Assembly: GCA_014860005.1 (NCBI GenBank)
Contig: JACZKP010000076.1
Location: forward strand, 124,001 to 188,000
DNA: 64,000 nt
Reading direction: 5' to 3'
From: Verrucomicrobiota bacterium
GTDB lineage: Bacteria; Verrucomicrobiota; Verrucomicrobiae; Limisphaerales; UBA11358
The notes below the pieces were generated by a model that was not told where the DNA came from, searched no databases, and saw nothing but the letters and a program-made list of their open reading frames with translations. This document shows positions 50,456 to 59,605 of the stretch, piece by piece. The position numbers and the translations under genes are program-made. The stretch's first letter is position 1; every line of letters begins with the position of its first letter.

Positions 50456-52812
50456 ACGAGCCGCAACAGTTCGGCGACGTGCGGCGAGAGTTTGACCGTC
50501 AGCCCGGCGACCACAATGCTCACGATGCTCATCAATTTGATGAGAATGTTCAGCGACGGGCCGGCTGTGTCCTTGAACGGATCGCCCACCGTGTCGCCCA
50601 CCACCGCCGCCTTGTGCGCCTCGCTGCCTTTGCCGCCGCCGTGGCCGCTCTCGATGTATTTCTTGGCGTTGTCCCATGCGCCGCCGGAGTTGGCCATCAT
50701 CACCGCGAGCACGAATCCGGTGGTCAGGCCGCCGGTCAGCAGCCCCATCACGCCGGGCACGCCCAACACCAGCCCGGTGACCACCGGCACGAGCACCGCC
50801 AGCACACTCGGCCACACCATCGCCCGCTGCGCGCCGCGCGTGCTGATGGACACGCAGGCGGCGTAATCCGGATCGGCCCGGCCTTCCATGAGGCCCGTGA
50901 TCTCGCGGAATTGCCGCCGCACCTCTTCCACCAGCTTGCTGGCCGTGCGACCCACCGCCAGCATGGTCAGCGCGCAAAACACGCAGGCCAGCATCGCTCC
51001 CAGAAACATGCCCACCAGCACGGCGGGAGTTAACAACGAGAGATTGAACTGCTGCGCCAGTTCCATTAACGGAAGGGAAATCAATTCCTGCGCCTCCCTC
51101 GAATTCGTCCCCTCCAAAGCGCGGATCATGCTGAACCGCACCTCCTCCAGGTAGGCCGCCAGCAGCGCGAGCGCCGTCAGGGCGGCCGAACCCACCGCGA
51201 AGCCCTTGCCCATGGCGGCGGTCGTGTTGCCCAGCGAGTCCAACGCATCCGTCCGCTCGCGGACCTGTTGCGGCTGATGACTCATCTCGGCATTGCCGCC
51301 GGCATTGTCCGTGATCGGCCCGTAGGCGTCGGTGGCCAGCGTGATCCCGAGCGTCGAGAGCATCCCCACCGCCGCCAGACCGATGCCATATAAACCCCAT
51401 TGCAAGTGCGTGAATCCGCCCGCAACGCCGAAGGCGACCATGATTCCCGTGCTCACGGCCAGCACGGGAATCCAGGTGGAAAGAAATCCCATCGCGAGGC
51501 CGCCAATGACCACCGTCCCCGCCCCCGTCCGGGATTGGTCCGCGATGAACCGCGTCGGCGCGTGCTCGGCTGATGTGTAATACGCCGTTGCCTTCGCAAT
51601 CACGATGCCCGCCACCAATCCGGTGACGATGGCCCAGAACAAACCCATGTGCTCGGGCAACAGCGCCCTGACCACGAAGAAGGAAGCGATCACGACGAGC
51701 GCGGAACTGAGGTTGATGCCGCGCGACATCCCTTTCAGCAGTTCCTTCTGTGACAGGCGCTCGCCGGTCCGCACCACCATCACGCCGATGACGCTGACCG
51801 CCGTTCCCACTCCGGCGATCACCATGGGCAACACCGCCGCTTTCATCGCCAGCTCCGCGGATTCGGCCAGAAACGCCGCCGCTCCCAGCGCCGCCGCCGC
51901 CAGCACGGCGGCGCAGAACGATTCATACAAGTCCGCGCCCATTCCGGCCACGTCGCCCACGTTGTCGCCCACGTTGTCGGCGATCGTCGCCGGATTGCGC
52001 GGGTCGTCTTCGGGAATACCCGCCTCGACTTTGCCGACCAGGTCCGCGCCGACATCCGCCGCCTTGGTGAAGATCCCGCCCCCGACGCGCGCGAACAGCG
52101 CCTGCAAGCTCGCGCCGAAGCTGAACGTCAGCAGCGCCACCGTCAGCGCATGGATGCTCAGATCGGTCCACCTGTAGAGGCCGTAGAACCAGAGGCAAAT
52201 CGCCAGCAGGCCGAAACCCACCACGCTCAACCCCATGACCGCACCGCTGCGGAAGGCCACCCGCAAGCCCGCGTTGAGCGAATGCGCCGCAGCGGCGGCA
52301 GTGCGGCTGCTGGCGTAGGTGGCCGTCTTCATGCCCAGAAACCCGGTCAAGCCCGAGATCAACCCGCCCGTCAGAAAGGCAAAGGGCGCAATCGCCGATT
52401 GCGCCCCAAACCCAAACGCGAGCAGCGCCAGCAACCCGAAGACGACGGCAAACACCAGCGCCACGACTTTGTATTGTTGATGGAGATAGGTGCGCGCGCC
52501 CACGCGCACGCACTCGGCGATCTGGACCTGCCGCGCGTCGCCCTCCGGCTGCCGCTTCATCCAGCGGTAAAGGCCGGCCGCCGCGCCGAGCGCCAGCAAC
52601 GCGCCAGCCGGTGCGAGCCACCAGATCAGAGGAATGGGCGGCTCGGGCGCGGCCAGTTCCGGCGCTTGGGCAGCCAACAGAGGTTGTGCCGCGCCCAGGC
52701 CGAGGGTCAACAGCCCCATCAATTTCGTGCCCGCAGAATTTAGCCCGGACAGGTTCTTCGCGGGCTTCGTTTCCGGCATTCGATTCGCAACTGCTTTCTC
52801 GGTTTGGTTCAT
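50434..52812 (-). CDS. hppA: Membrane-bound pyrophosphatase (K+-dependent type, H+ or Na+ pumping)
   Basis: This 792-aa, 16-helix pump couples pyrophosphate hydrolysis to ion export. The substrate motif is EDDPRNPATIADNVGDNVGD followed by VAGMGADLYES; the second conserved site near DSLGNTTAAMGKGFAVGSA has Ala where K+-independent enzymes have Lys, so it should be K+-dependent. The C-terminal DD-K site region is EAHKAAVVGDTVGDPFKDTAGP. The first 50 residues are an Ala/Pro-rich leader; the start at 52812 is preferred to upstream ATGs that lie in LE5. It saves energy during starvation. Confidence 0.95.
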   Translation of the reverse strand: MNQTEKAVANRMPETKPAKNLSGLNSAGTKLMGLLTLGLGAAQPLLAAQAPELAAPEPPIPLIWWLAPAGALLALGAAAGLYRWMKRQPEGDARQVQIAECVRVGARTYLHQQYKVVALVFAVVFGLLALLAFGFGAQSAIAPFAFLTGGLISGLTGFLGMKTATYASSRTAAAAAHSLNAGLRVAFRSGAVMGLSVVGFGLLAICLWFYGLYRWTDLSIHALTVALLTFSFGASLQALFARVGGGIFTKAADVGADLVGKVEAGIPEDDPRNPATIADNVGDNVGDVAGMGADLYESFCAAVLAAAALGAAAFLAESAELAMKAAVLPMVIAGVGTAVSVIGVMVVRTGERLSQKELLKGMSRGINLSSALVVIASFFVVRALLPEHMGLFWAIVTGLVAGIVIAKATAYYTSAEHAPTRFIADQSRTGAGTVVIGGLAMGFLSTWIPVLAVSTGIMVAFGVAGGFTHLQWGLYGIGLAAVGMLSTLGITLATDAYGPITDNAGGNAEMSHQPQQVRERTDALDSLGNTTAAMGKGFAVGSAALTALALLAAYLEEVRFSMIRALEGTNSREAQELISLPLMELAQQFNLSLLTPAVLVGMFLGAMLACVFCALTMLAVGRTASKLVEEVRRQFREITGLMEGRADPDYAACVSISTRGAQRAMVWPSVLAVLVPVVTGLVLGVPGVMGLLTGGLTTGFVLAVMMANSGGAWDNAKKYIESGHGGGKGSEAHKAAVVGDTVGDPFKDTAGPSLNILIKLMSIVSIVVAGLTVKLSPHVAELLRLVPKGVGE

Positions 52813-52890
52813 AGGTTCGCGTGGTTGCTCAGTGATCCAGGCCATCAGAAGAACAGCGCACTCCTGATTCATCTGCCGGTTCGCTCCGGT

Positions 52891-53025
52891 TTTAGCTGGC
52901 GTTGTGCCAATGGAAGTGCAACGAGCTCCTGCGCTGAATCGCAACCATTTGGCGGTGCGAACATCTGCCGCGCACCTTTGCTGGTGGCGAGTGGGAATCC
53001 ATCGGTGCGCAGTGACCAGCCACCT
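52891..53025 (-). repeat. Leader element LE5 (five-copy operon-head family)
   Basis: This 135-bp member has perfect outer arms GGTGGC/GCCACC, the box CACTGCGCACCGATGGATTCCC, and the terminal hairpin TTGGC-ACAAC-GCCAG, then TAAAACCGG. It ends 79 nt before the pyrophosphatase start, in the 326-bp region that also serves the divergent long nfeD gene. Confidence 0.85.
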
Positions 53026-53138
53026 TCGGCGGAACTCTTTGAGCGAAGATTGTGCGCGATTCAGCGCAAGCCAGTGGAATGGAAGCCCCGCGCCGCCAGA
53101 CCTCGAGTGGGCACAGGAAAAGCTAAAGGGTCAGATGA

Positions 53139-54605
53139 ATGATTGCTTCTCGTCACAACGGATTCCCAGCGGCTCGCCGGTGGGCGAAGTCCCGCTGGCT
53201 TCCGGCGCTGTTGAGCGCTTGTTGCCTGTGCGCTGCGCCAACGGCGCTGCCGGCGGAAACCAACCAGGCCGCCAACTCGCAGCCGAGCAAGGTCTTCATC
53301 GTGCCCATCCGCGAGAACATCATGCCCCCGCTGGTTTATGTGGTCCGGCGCGGCGTGAAGGAGGCCATGGAGGCGAAGGCCGACGCGCTCATCCTCGACA
53401 TGAAGACCGATGGCGGACGCGTGGATGTGACCGAGGAAATCATTAAAATCATCAACAAGTTTCCGGGACGGACCGTCACCTACGTCAACGACCGCGCGTT
53501 CTCCGCCGGAGCGTTCATCGCCGTGGGCACACAGAAGATTTACATGTCGCCGCAGAGCGTCATCGGCGCAGCCGCGCCGATCATGATGATGCCGGGCGGA
53601 GGCGCTGCGGAGAAGCTGCCCGACACGATGGAGGTGAAAATGACCTCGGCCATCCGCGCCCTGGTGCGCGTGCAGGCCGAAAAGCACGGGCACAACGTGG
53701 AGGTCGTCGAAGCGATGATTGACAAGACGAAGGAGTTGAAGATGGACGGCGAAGTCCTCAATAAGGAGGGCAACATTCTGACGCTTACTGACCGGCAGGC
53801 AGCCAAGGAATATGGCGACCCGCCCAAGCGCTTGCTGTCCTCGGGCACAGTGGAATCGATGGACGCCTTGCTGGCCACACTCGGCTATGCCGGCGCGCAA
53901 CGCGTCGAAATCAAACCGACGGGCGCGGAGACGGTGGGCATTTGGATCAACACCATCGGCCCATTGCTGCTGATCATCGGGATGGTGGGCCTCTACATCG
54001 AATTCAAAACGCCGGGCTTCGGCGTGCCGGGCATCATCGGGATCATCGCGTTTGCGCTCTACTTCTTCGGCGGCTACGTGGCGGGGATTTCCGGGGCTGT
54101 CTGGGCGGTGGTGTTTGTCGTGGGACTGATTTTGGTGGCGCTCGAACTGTTCGTTTTCCAAGGCTCAATGATTGCCGGCGTTGGCGGGGCGGTGTTGATG
54201 CTGACGGCCATCGTCATGGGGATGGTGGACATGTATCCCGGCACGCCGCGCCTGCCCACGTTGCCGCAACTGCAACTCCCGCTCCGCGACCTCGGCATCG
54301 CGCTGGCCGGGACGGTTGTCATCGCGGCGATTCTCGCGCGCTTCCTGCCCAAGACCTCGCTCTTCCAAAAACTGGTTTCGCAAACGGCCAGCGGCGTCAG
54401 TTCCGTCGCCGCGCAAGAGGCGCAACAGGAAGCGCGCCTTGGACAAACCGGCGTGGCCATCTCCCAATTGTATCCCGGCGGCAAAGCCCGGTTCGGCGAC
54501 GAAATCCTCGACGTCATCACACAAGGCGAACTCATCGAGAAAGGGCGGCCCGTGAAAATCATCGGGCACACGGGTCAGGACGCGGTGGTGGAAGAAGTTT
54601 GCTGA
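53139..54605 (+). CDS. Long NfeD protein: membrane-anchored ClpP-class serine protease
   Basis: The 488-aa protein has a signal peptide (RWLPALLSACCLCAAPTALPA). The protease domain includes VVRRGVKEAMEAKADALILD, MKTDGGRVD and DRAFSAGAFIAVGTQKIYMS (Ser in FSAGAF); a Lys in EVKMTSAIRALVRV may complete the Ser/Lys dyad. Four to five membrane helices follow (about 270-410), then an NfeD OB fold. NfeD1b proteins cleave membrane stomatin-like partners. The next genes are the small membrane protein and pyruvate kinase. Confidence 0.92.
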   Translation: MIASRHNGFPAARRWAKSRWLPALLSACCLCAAPTALPAETNQAANSQPSKVFIVPIRENIMPPLVYVVRRGVKEAMEAKADALILDMKTDGGRVDVTEEIIKIINKFPGRTVTYVNDRAFSAGAFIAVGTQKIYMSPQSVIGAAAPIMMMPGGGAAEKLPDTMEVKMTSAIRALVRVQAEKHGHNVEVVEAMIDKTKELKMDGEVLNKEGNILTLTDRQAAKEYGDPPKRLLSSGTVESMDALLATLGYAGAQRVEIKPTGAETVGIWINTIGPLLLIIGMVGLYIEFKTPGFGVPGIIGIIAFALYFFGGYVAGISGAVWAVVFVVGLILVALELFVFQGSMIAGVGGAVLMLTAIVMGMVDMYPGTPRLPTLPQLQLPLRDLGIALAGTVVIAAILARFLPKTSLFQKLVSQTASGVSSVAAQEAQQEARLGQTGVAISQLYPGGKARFGDEILDVITQGELIEKGRPVKIIGHTGQDAVVEEVC

Positions 54606-54656
54606 TCAACACGGTTGTAGTTTTCGCGTATCGAAATGCCAGGATGTATCCTGAAA

Positions 54657-54854
54657 ATGAAAAAGTTGATTATCGCTGAAGTGGCGCTGGTCATCGCGGG
54701 CGTATTTGTCTTCCGCGGTTTGTGGATGCTGCTCGACAAGATAGCCTTCATGCATGAGACACCGGCACTTTGGTTGTCACTCATCTTTGGAAGCATCGTC
54801 ACGGTCTGGGCCGTAAGGTGCATCTCCAAGCAAGCCGATAAATTGCGCCCATGA
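54657..54854 (+). CDS. Small two-helix membrane protein, paralogue of the one beside acetate kinase
   Basis: The protein is 65 aa with helices IIAEVALVIAGVFVFRGLWML and LWLSLIFGSIVTVWAVRC and a loop DKIAFMHETPA. It aligns along its whole length with the protein at 21274-21468. It overlaps the pyruvate-kinase-like start by ATGA. The family is unknown to me. Two copies, each beside a gene for an ATP-forming kinase, hint at a linked role. Confidence 0.8.
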   Translation: MKKLIIAEVALVIAGVFVFRGLWMLLDKIAFMHETPALWLSLIFGSIVTVWAVRCISKQADKLRP

Positions 54855-56725
54855 ATGTCCCAAACGACGAACTCAAACTGCTGATCCAGGAACTGGAGGC
54901 GATCCGCCAGAGCGCGCTGGATCTGGAGGCCGAGGTGCTTCCGCGCGCGCAGACGCTGCACCCCACTTACACGCAGAGCGCCCGCAATCTGCTGCACTAC
55001 CTGGCCCTGCGCCGGCACGAGTTGCGGCCGATTCAAAAGCGGCTCTCCGCGCTCGGACTCTCGTCGCTGGGCCGAACCGAGTCCCATGTGTTGGCGAGTG
55101 CAGACAGGGTGTTGGAAACCTTGCATCACCTGGCCGGCATTCCTCCCGCTCCGCGAACCGCCGCGCCGCCGGTCAACGGTTTCGAGGAGGGAAGAGCGTT
55201 GTTGGAACAACACACCGAAGCGCTCCTCGGGCCGACGCCGGACAACCGCGCGACCCGCATCATGGTCACCATGCCGACCGAAGCGGCGGACGATCCTTCT
55301 GTGATCGCGCAGCTACTGTCCCACGGCATGAACTGCATGAGAATCAACTGCGCCCATGACGATGCGGCGAAATGGCGGCGCATGATCGAACACCTGCGTC
55401 ACGCCGAACAAGCCCTCGGCCGGAAATGTCGCGTCATGATGGACCTCGCCGGCCCGAAGTTGCGGACCGGACCGATCGCACCCGGCGCACAGGTCATCCG
55501 TTGGAAGCCTCGGCGGAATCGGTTGGGTCAGGTGACTGCCCCGGCGCGCATCTGGCTGTATCCGAAAGGCAATTCGTCCGGCGCTCCTGCTCCCGCCGAC
55601 GCATGCGTGCCGGTTTCCGGCCCGTGGCTCAAACGCCTGCGCATCGGTGATCGCGTCCAGTTCACGGACGCGCGCGGTTCGCGGCGCACCCTGCGCATCG
55701 TCGGTTCGGAGGGCCGTGGGCATTGGGCCGAAGCCGGCCAGACGGCATACCTCATTCCGGGAACGATCCTGCGTGTCCGAAAGCGCAGCCGGAAGGCGCA
55801 AATGAAACCGGCCTTTCACGAGACCAGGCTCGGGGCGCTTCCGGCGCTGGAACAAGTGCTTGAACTCAAGGAAGGGGACGTGTTGATCCTCACGAAAGGC
55901 GACGTCCCGGGCAGGCCGGCACAAAGAGACCCGCACGGTGCGGTGGTCCGCCCCGCGCAGATTGGCTGCACGTTGCCGGCCATCTTTGCCGATGTGCGCG
56001 CCGGCCAGAGCATCTGGTTCGATGACGGCCGCATCGGCGGCACGATCGAATCGGTGGAGCACGGGCGGATTCACGTCCGCATCGTGCAGGCCCGCGCCCG
56101 CGGCGAGAAACTGCGGGCCGACAAGGGCATCAACCTGCCGGAGAGCGTGCTGAGTTCGCCCGGTTTGACGGAAAAGGACATCCGAGACCTGCCGTTCGTT
56201 GCCGCTCACGCGGACATGGTCGGCTACTCGTTCGTGCGGACGCCGGCGGATGTCGAAGCCCTGGAGGCAAGACTTCAGGAGCTTGGAGGCAAACACATCG
56301 GCATCGTCCTGAAAATCGAAACCCGCGAAGCCTTCGAGCAACTGCCAGCCCTGTTGCTGGCCTCCATGCGCTCGCCGTGCGACGGCGTGATGATCGCGCG
56401 CGGCGACCTGGCCATCGAATGCGGCTTCGAGCGACTGGCGGAGGTGCAGGAGCAGATTCTCTGGATTTGCGAAGCCGCCCATGTGCCCGTCATCTGGGCC
56501 ACGCAGGTGCTGGAGAGCGTCGCGAAAGACGGACTGGCGACGCGCGCGGAAGTCTCGGACGCCGCGAGCAGCCAGCGCGCCGAGTGTGTGATGCTGAACA
56601 AAGGACCGCACATCGCCCGGGCCGTGCAGACCTTGGAGAACATCCTCCGCCGCATGGAAGGACACCAGCATAAGAAACGCCCGATGCTCCGCCCGCTGGA
56701 ACTGGCCCGCCGCTTCCGCTATTGA
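54851..56725 (+). CDS. Pyruvate-kinase-like protein, N-terminal extension, no C-terminal domain
   Basis: The 624-aa protein has an extra N-terminal 130 residues, mostly helical (LHPTYTQSARNLLHYLALRR). The kinase core follows, with MVTMPTEAADDPSVIAQL then GMNCMRINCAHDD, DLAGPKLRTGP, a B domain, KIETREAFEQ (catalytic Lys/Glu), MIARGDLAIE, and ATQVLESVAKDGLATRAEVSD. It stops after the barrel helix, so the allosteric C domain of ordinary pyruvate kinase is missing, and GPKLRTG is preceded by LA instead of TK. It may make ATP and pyruvate from phosphoenolpyruvate without FBP/AMP control, or have another phosphotransfer role. Confidence 0.85.
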   Translation: MNVPNDELKLLIQELEAIRQSALDLEAEVLPRAQTLHPTYTQSARNLLHYLALRRHELRPIQKRLSALGLSSLGRTESHVLASADRVLETLHHLAGIPPAPRTAAPPVNGFEEGRALLEQHTEALLGPTPDNRATRIMVTMPTEAADDPSVIAQLLSHGMNCMRINCAHDDAAKWRRMIEHLRHAEQALGRKCRVMMDLAGPKLRTGPIAPGAQVIRWKPRRNRLGQVTAPARIWLYPKGNSSGAPAPADACVPVSGPWLKRLRIGDRVQFTDARGSRRTLRIVGSEGRGHWAEAGQTAYLIPGTILRVRKRSRKAQMKPAFHETRLGALPALEQVLELKEGDVLILTKGDVPGRPAQRDPHGAVVRPAQIGCTLPAIFADVRAGQSIWFDDGRIGGTIESVEHGRIHVRIVQARARGEKLRADKGINLPESVLSSPGLTEKDIRDLPFVAAHADMVGYSFVRTPADVEALEARLQELGGKHIGIVLKIETREAFEQLPALLLASMRSPCDGVMIARGDLAIECGFERLAEVQEQILWICEAAHVPVIWATQVLESVAKDGLATRAEVSDAASSQRAECVMLNKGPHIARAVQTLENILRRMEGHQHKKRPMLRPLELARRFRY

Positions 56726-56795
56726 GCTTCAAAACCGAACGTGCCCATGCCTCGATTCCTCCGCACCGCGAATTTGCACCCAAGGCAAAATGACC

Positions 56796-56863
56796 GAGAA
56801 AGGCCACCCGTGAAAATCATCGGTCGCACCGGGTTGGACGCCGTGGAATTGAGTTTCCCTTGA
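56796..56863 (+). pseudogene. Fragment homologous to the 3' end of the long nfeD gene
   Basis: The segment encodes EKGHPVKIIGRTGLDAVELSFP and stop, against EKGRPVKIIGHTGQDAVVEEVC at the end of the gene at 53139-54605. No start codon or domain precedes it. It is a decayed duplicate of the NfeD tail in the 187-bp gap before the site-2 protease gene. Confidence 0.65.
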
Positions 56864-56912
56864 AACAACTCGTTGCGCACCCCGCTTAATTCCGGCTCAA
56901 TACAATCCTGTT

Positions 56913-58019
56913 ATGCAATGGTCCTTCAGAATCGGCAAACTGTTCGGCATTGATGTGTTCGTTCACTTCACGTTCGTGCTGCTGCTCGGCTTCATCGGGT
57001 TGAGCCACTGGCTCAAAACACGCGAACTGGCCGATGCCATCGCCGGGGCGGGGTTCTTCGTCGCCCTGTTTGGGTGCGTGTTGTTGCACGAGTTCGGCCA
57101 CGCGCTCACCGCTCGGCGGTTCGGCATCAAGACGCGCGACATCACGCTGCTGCCCATCGGCGGCCTGGCGCGGTTGGAGCGGATGCCGGACAAGCCCATG
57201 CAGGAATTCTGGGTGGCGCTGGCCGGCCCGGCGGTGAATGTCGTCATCGCGGGCGCGCTCTTCGCCTACCTCATCGCCAAGTCGGCGCTTGTGCCCGTGG
57301 AGGAACTGAGCGTCACCAGCGGTTCGTTTCTGGCCCGGCTGGCGGCGGTGAACGTGTTCCTCGTCGCATTCAACATGCTGCCTGCTTTCCCGATGGATGG
57401 CGGACGCGTGTTGCGCGCACTCCTGGCCACGCGCATGGACTACGCGCGGGCCACGAACATCGCGGCGCGGCTGGGGCAGTTCATGGCCTTTGTGTTCGGC
57501 TTCGTGGGGTTGTTCTGGAATCCTTTCCTGTTGTTCATCGCGCTGTTTGTGTGGATTGGCGCGCAACAGGAGGCGGGATTTGCGCAGATGAAATCCGCCC
57601 TCGCCAACACGCCGTTGCGGACGGTAATGATTACCGACTTCCGCACGCTCGCCCCGGAGGACACGCTGGCCCGCGCGGTGGAGCACATCCTCGCGGGCTT
57701 CCAGCAGGATTTCCCGGTGGTGGAGCGGGACGGGCGCATCGTGGGCGTGCTCACGCGGGCCGACTTGATTCGCGCGCTCAACGAAGGGGGCAAAACCGCG
57801 CCGGTGGGTGAAGCCATGCAGCGCGAGTTTCACACGGCCAGCCCGCTCGACATGGCGGAGGGCATCCTCGCGCGGCTGCAGGAGTGCAACTGCCACTCGT
57901 TGCCGGTGGTGCAAAACGGAAAAGTGGTCGGCCTGCTCACGGCGGAGAACCTCGGCGAGTTCATGATGATTCAAGGCGCGCTTAAAGGCGGCAAGGCAGC
58001 GTTGTCCGCACGGGCCTGA
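56913..58019 (+). CDS. Site-2 protease family membrane protease with two CBS domains
   Basis: The 368-aa protein has a zinc site HEFGH at residues about 60-64 (LLHEFGHALTARRFG) and a third ligand in NMLPAFPMDGGR. The membrane core is followed by two CBS domains (VMITDFRTLAPEDTLARAVE and GEAMQREFHTASPLDM). This Rip3-like layout cleaves membrane-bound substrates such as anti-sigma factors; CBS domains may sense adenylates. It is followed after 24 bp by cardiolipin synthase. Confidence 0.9.
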   Translation: MQWSFRIGKLFGIDVFVHFTFVLLLGFIGLSHWLKTRELADAIAGAGFFVALFGCVLLHEFGHALTARRFGIKTRDITLLPIGGLARLERMPDKPMQEFWVALAGPAVNVVIAGALFAYLIAKSALVPVEELSVTSGSFLARLAAVNVFLVAFNMLPAFPMDGGRVLRALLATRMDYARATNIAARLGQFMAFVFGFVGLFWNPFLLFIALFVWIGAQQEAGFAQMKSALANTPLRTVMITDFRTLAPEDTLARAVEHILAGFQQDFPVVERDGRIVGVLTRADLIRALNEGGKTAPVGEAMQREFHTASPLDMAEGILARLQECNCHSLPVVQNGKVVGLLTAENLGEFMMIQGALKGGKAALSARA

Positions 58020-58043
58020 CCAAGGCAATCCGTCTCACTGCCG

Positions 58044-59495
58044 ATGAAATGGATCGACTGGCTACTGCACGGCGGGTGGTATGTGACTGCCACGCTCACG
58101 GTGTTGATCACGCTGCTGGCTTCAGGCCACGCGGTGATCAGGAGACGGGATTCACGTTCGGCGGTCCTGTGGGTCATCGTGATCTGCCTGATGCCGCTGG
58201 CCGGGGCGCTGCTCTACCTGCTGCTGGGCATCAATCGCATCGAGCGGCGGGCGACAGCACTGCGCCGCGACGGCGGACGCGCGACGCTTTCGCCCCGGGA
58301 GAGTCCGTGCGCGCCGGAGCCCGCCGGTCCCTGCGTCGTGCCCGAGGTGCTCCTACCGCTGGCCAACCTCGTGGGCCAACTCGTGCCGCGCGCCCTGCTA
58401 CCGGGCAATCGCATCGAACCATTGGTCAACGGCGAGCGCGCCTATCCCTCCATGCTGGCCGCCATCGAGGGTGCCCGCGAATCGCTCGCACTGGCCACTT
58501 ACATTTTCGACCACGCCGGAATCGGAGAGCAATTTGTCGGAGCGCTGGGCCGCGCCGTGGCGCGTGGAGTCGAGGTGCGCGTGCTCCTCGACGACACCGA
58601 CGCCCGCTTTTCCTGGGGCTCCGCCGCGCGGGCGCTGCGGCGGGCGGGCGTGCCGGTGGGCGTGTTCAATCGGACGCTCGTGCCGGCGCGCTTCCACGCC
58701 ACCCACCTGCGCAACCACAGCAAAATCCTCGTCGCCGATGGGCGCATCGGCTTCACCGGCGGCATCAATATCGCCACCGGTTACTGGCACGCGAACCGCC
58801 GCGAGGAATGCAGCCGCGACTTGCACTTTCGCCTCGATGGCCCCGTGGTGGCGCATCTCGCGGAAGTCTTCGCCGCCGACTGGCGCTTCGCCACCGATGA
58901 GGTGCTCGCCGGGGACAAATGGTTCCCGGTCCTGGCCTCGTGCGGCCCGATGGCGGCGCGCGGTATCGAGAGCGGGCCGGATGAAAACTTCGAGCGCCTG
59001 CGCTGGACCATCCACGGCGCGCTCGCGACCGCGCGCACCTCGGTGCGCATCGTCACGCCGTATTTTCTGCCCGACTCCGCCCTGCTCTTCGCGCTCAATG
59101 TGGCGGCGATGCGCGGCGTGGAGGTGGACATTGTCCTGCCGGAGTGCAATGACCTCCCGCCGGTGCGGTGGGCCATGTCTGCCCAACTTTGGCAGGTGCT
59201 GGAGCGCGGCTGCCGCGTGTGGCTCGTGCCCGGCCCCTTCGACCATTCCAAGCTGCTGCTCGTAGACGGCGTGTGGTCGCTTTTCGGCTCCGCGAACTGG
59301 GACGCGCGCAGCCTGCGCCTGAACTTCGAGTTCAACGTCGAATGCTACAGCGCCGAACTCGGCGAACGCCTCGAAGCCCTCGTGGAATCCAAACGCGCCG
59401 CCGCCCGCCGCGTGACCTTGGCGGAGATGGACGCCCGACCGCTGCCCGTGAAACTGCGTGACGGCATCGCGCGACTGTTTGCCCCGTATTTGTAA
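58044..59495 (+). CDS. Cardiolipin synthase (phospholipase D superfamily)
   Basis: The 483-aa enzyme joins two phosphatidylglycerols to cardiolipin. It has two N-terminal membrane helices and two PLD catalytic motifs, HLRNHSKILVADGRIGFTGG and FDHSKLLLVDGVWSLFGS, each with His-Lys-Asp. Length is normal. It lies next to a membrane protease, so membrane remodelling under stress fits the context. Specific regulation is not visible. Confidence 0.93.
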   Translation: MKWIDWLLHGGWYVTATLTVLITLLASGHAVIRRRDSRSAVLWVIVICLMPLAGALLYLLLGINRIERRATALRRDGGRATLSPRESPCAPEPAGPCVVPEVLLPLANLVGQLVPRALLPGNRIEPLVNGERAYPSMLAAIEGARESLALATYIFDHAGIGEQFVGALGRAVARGVEVRVLLDDTDARFSWGSAARALRRAGVPVGVFNRTLVPARFHATHLRNHSKILVADGRIGFTGGINIATGYWHANRREECSRDLHFRLDGPVVAHLAEVFAADWRFATDEVLAGDKWFPVLASCGPMAARGIESGPDENFERLRWTIHGALATARTSVRIVTPYFLPDSALLFALNVAAMRGVEVDIVLPECNDLPPVRWAMSAQLWQVLERGCRVWLVPGPFDHSKLLLVDGVWSLFGSANWDARSLRLNFEFNVECYSAELGERLEALVESKRAAARRVTLAEMDARPLPVKLRDGIARLFAPYL

Positions 59496-59605
59496 ATCGA
59501 AACCGGCACGACTCAAACTGCCAACGATGAACGATCCCGCGCACAACCATGACCCGCTTACCGTGAGGCCCGCCCTCTCGCCTGTCTGCGGATGCATTTC
59601 CTCCA

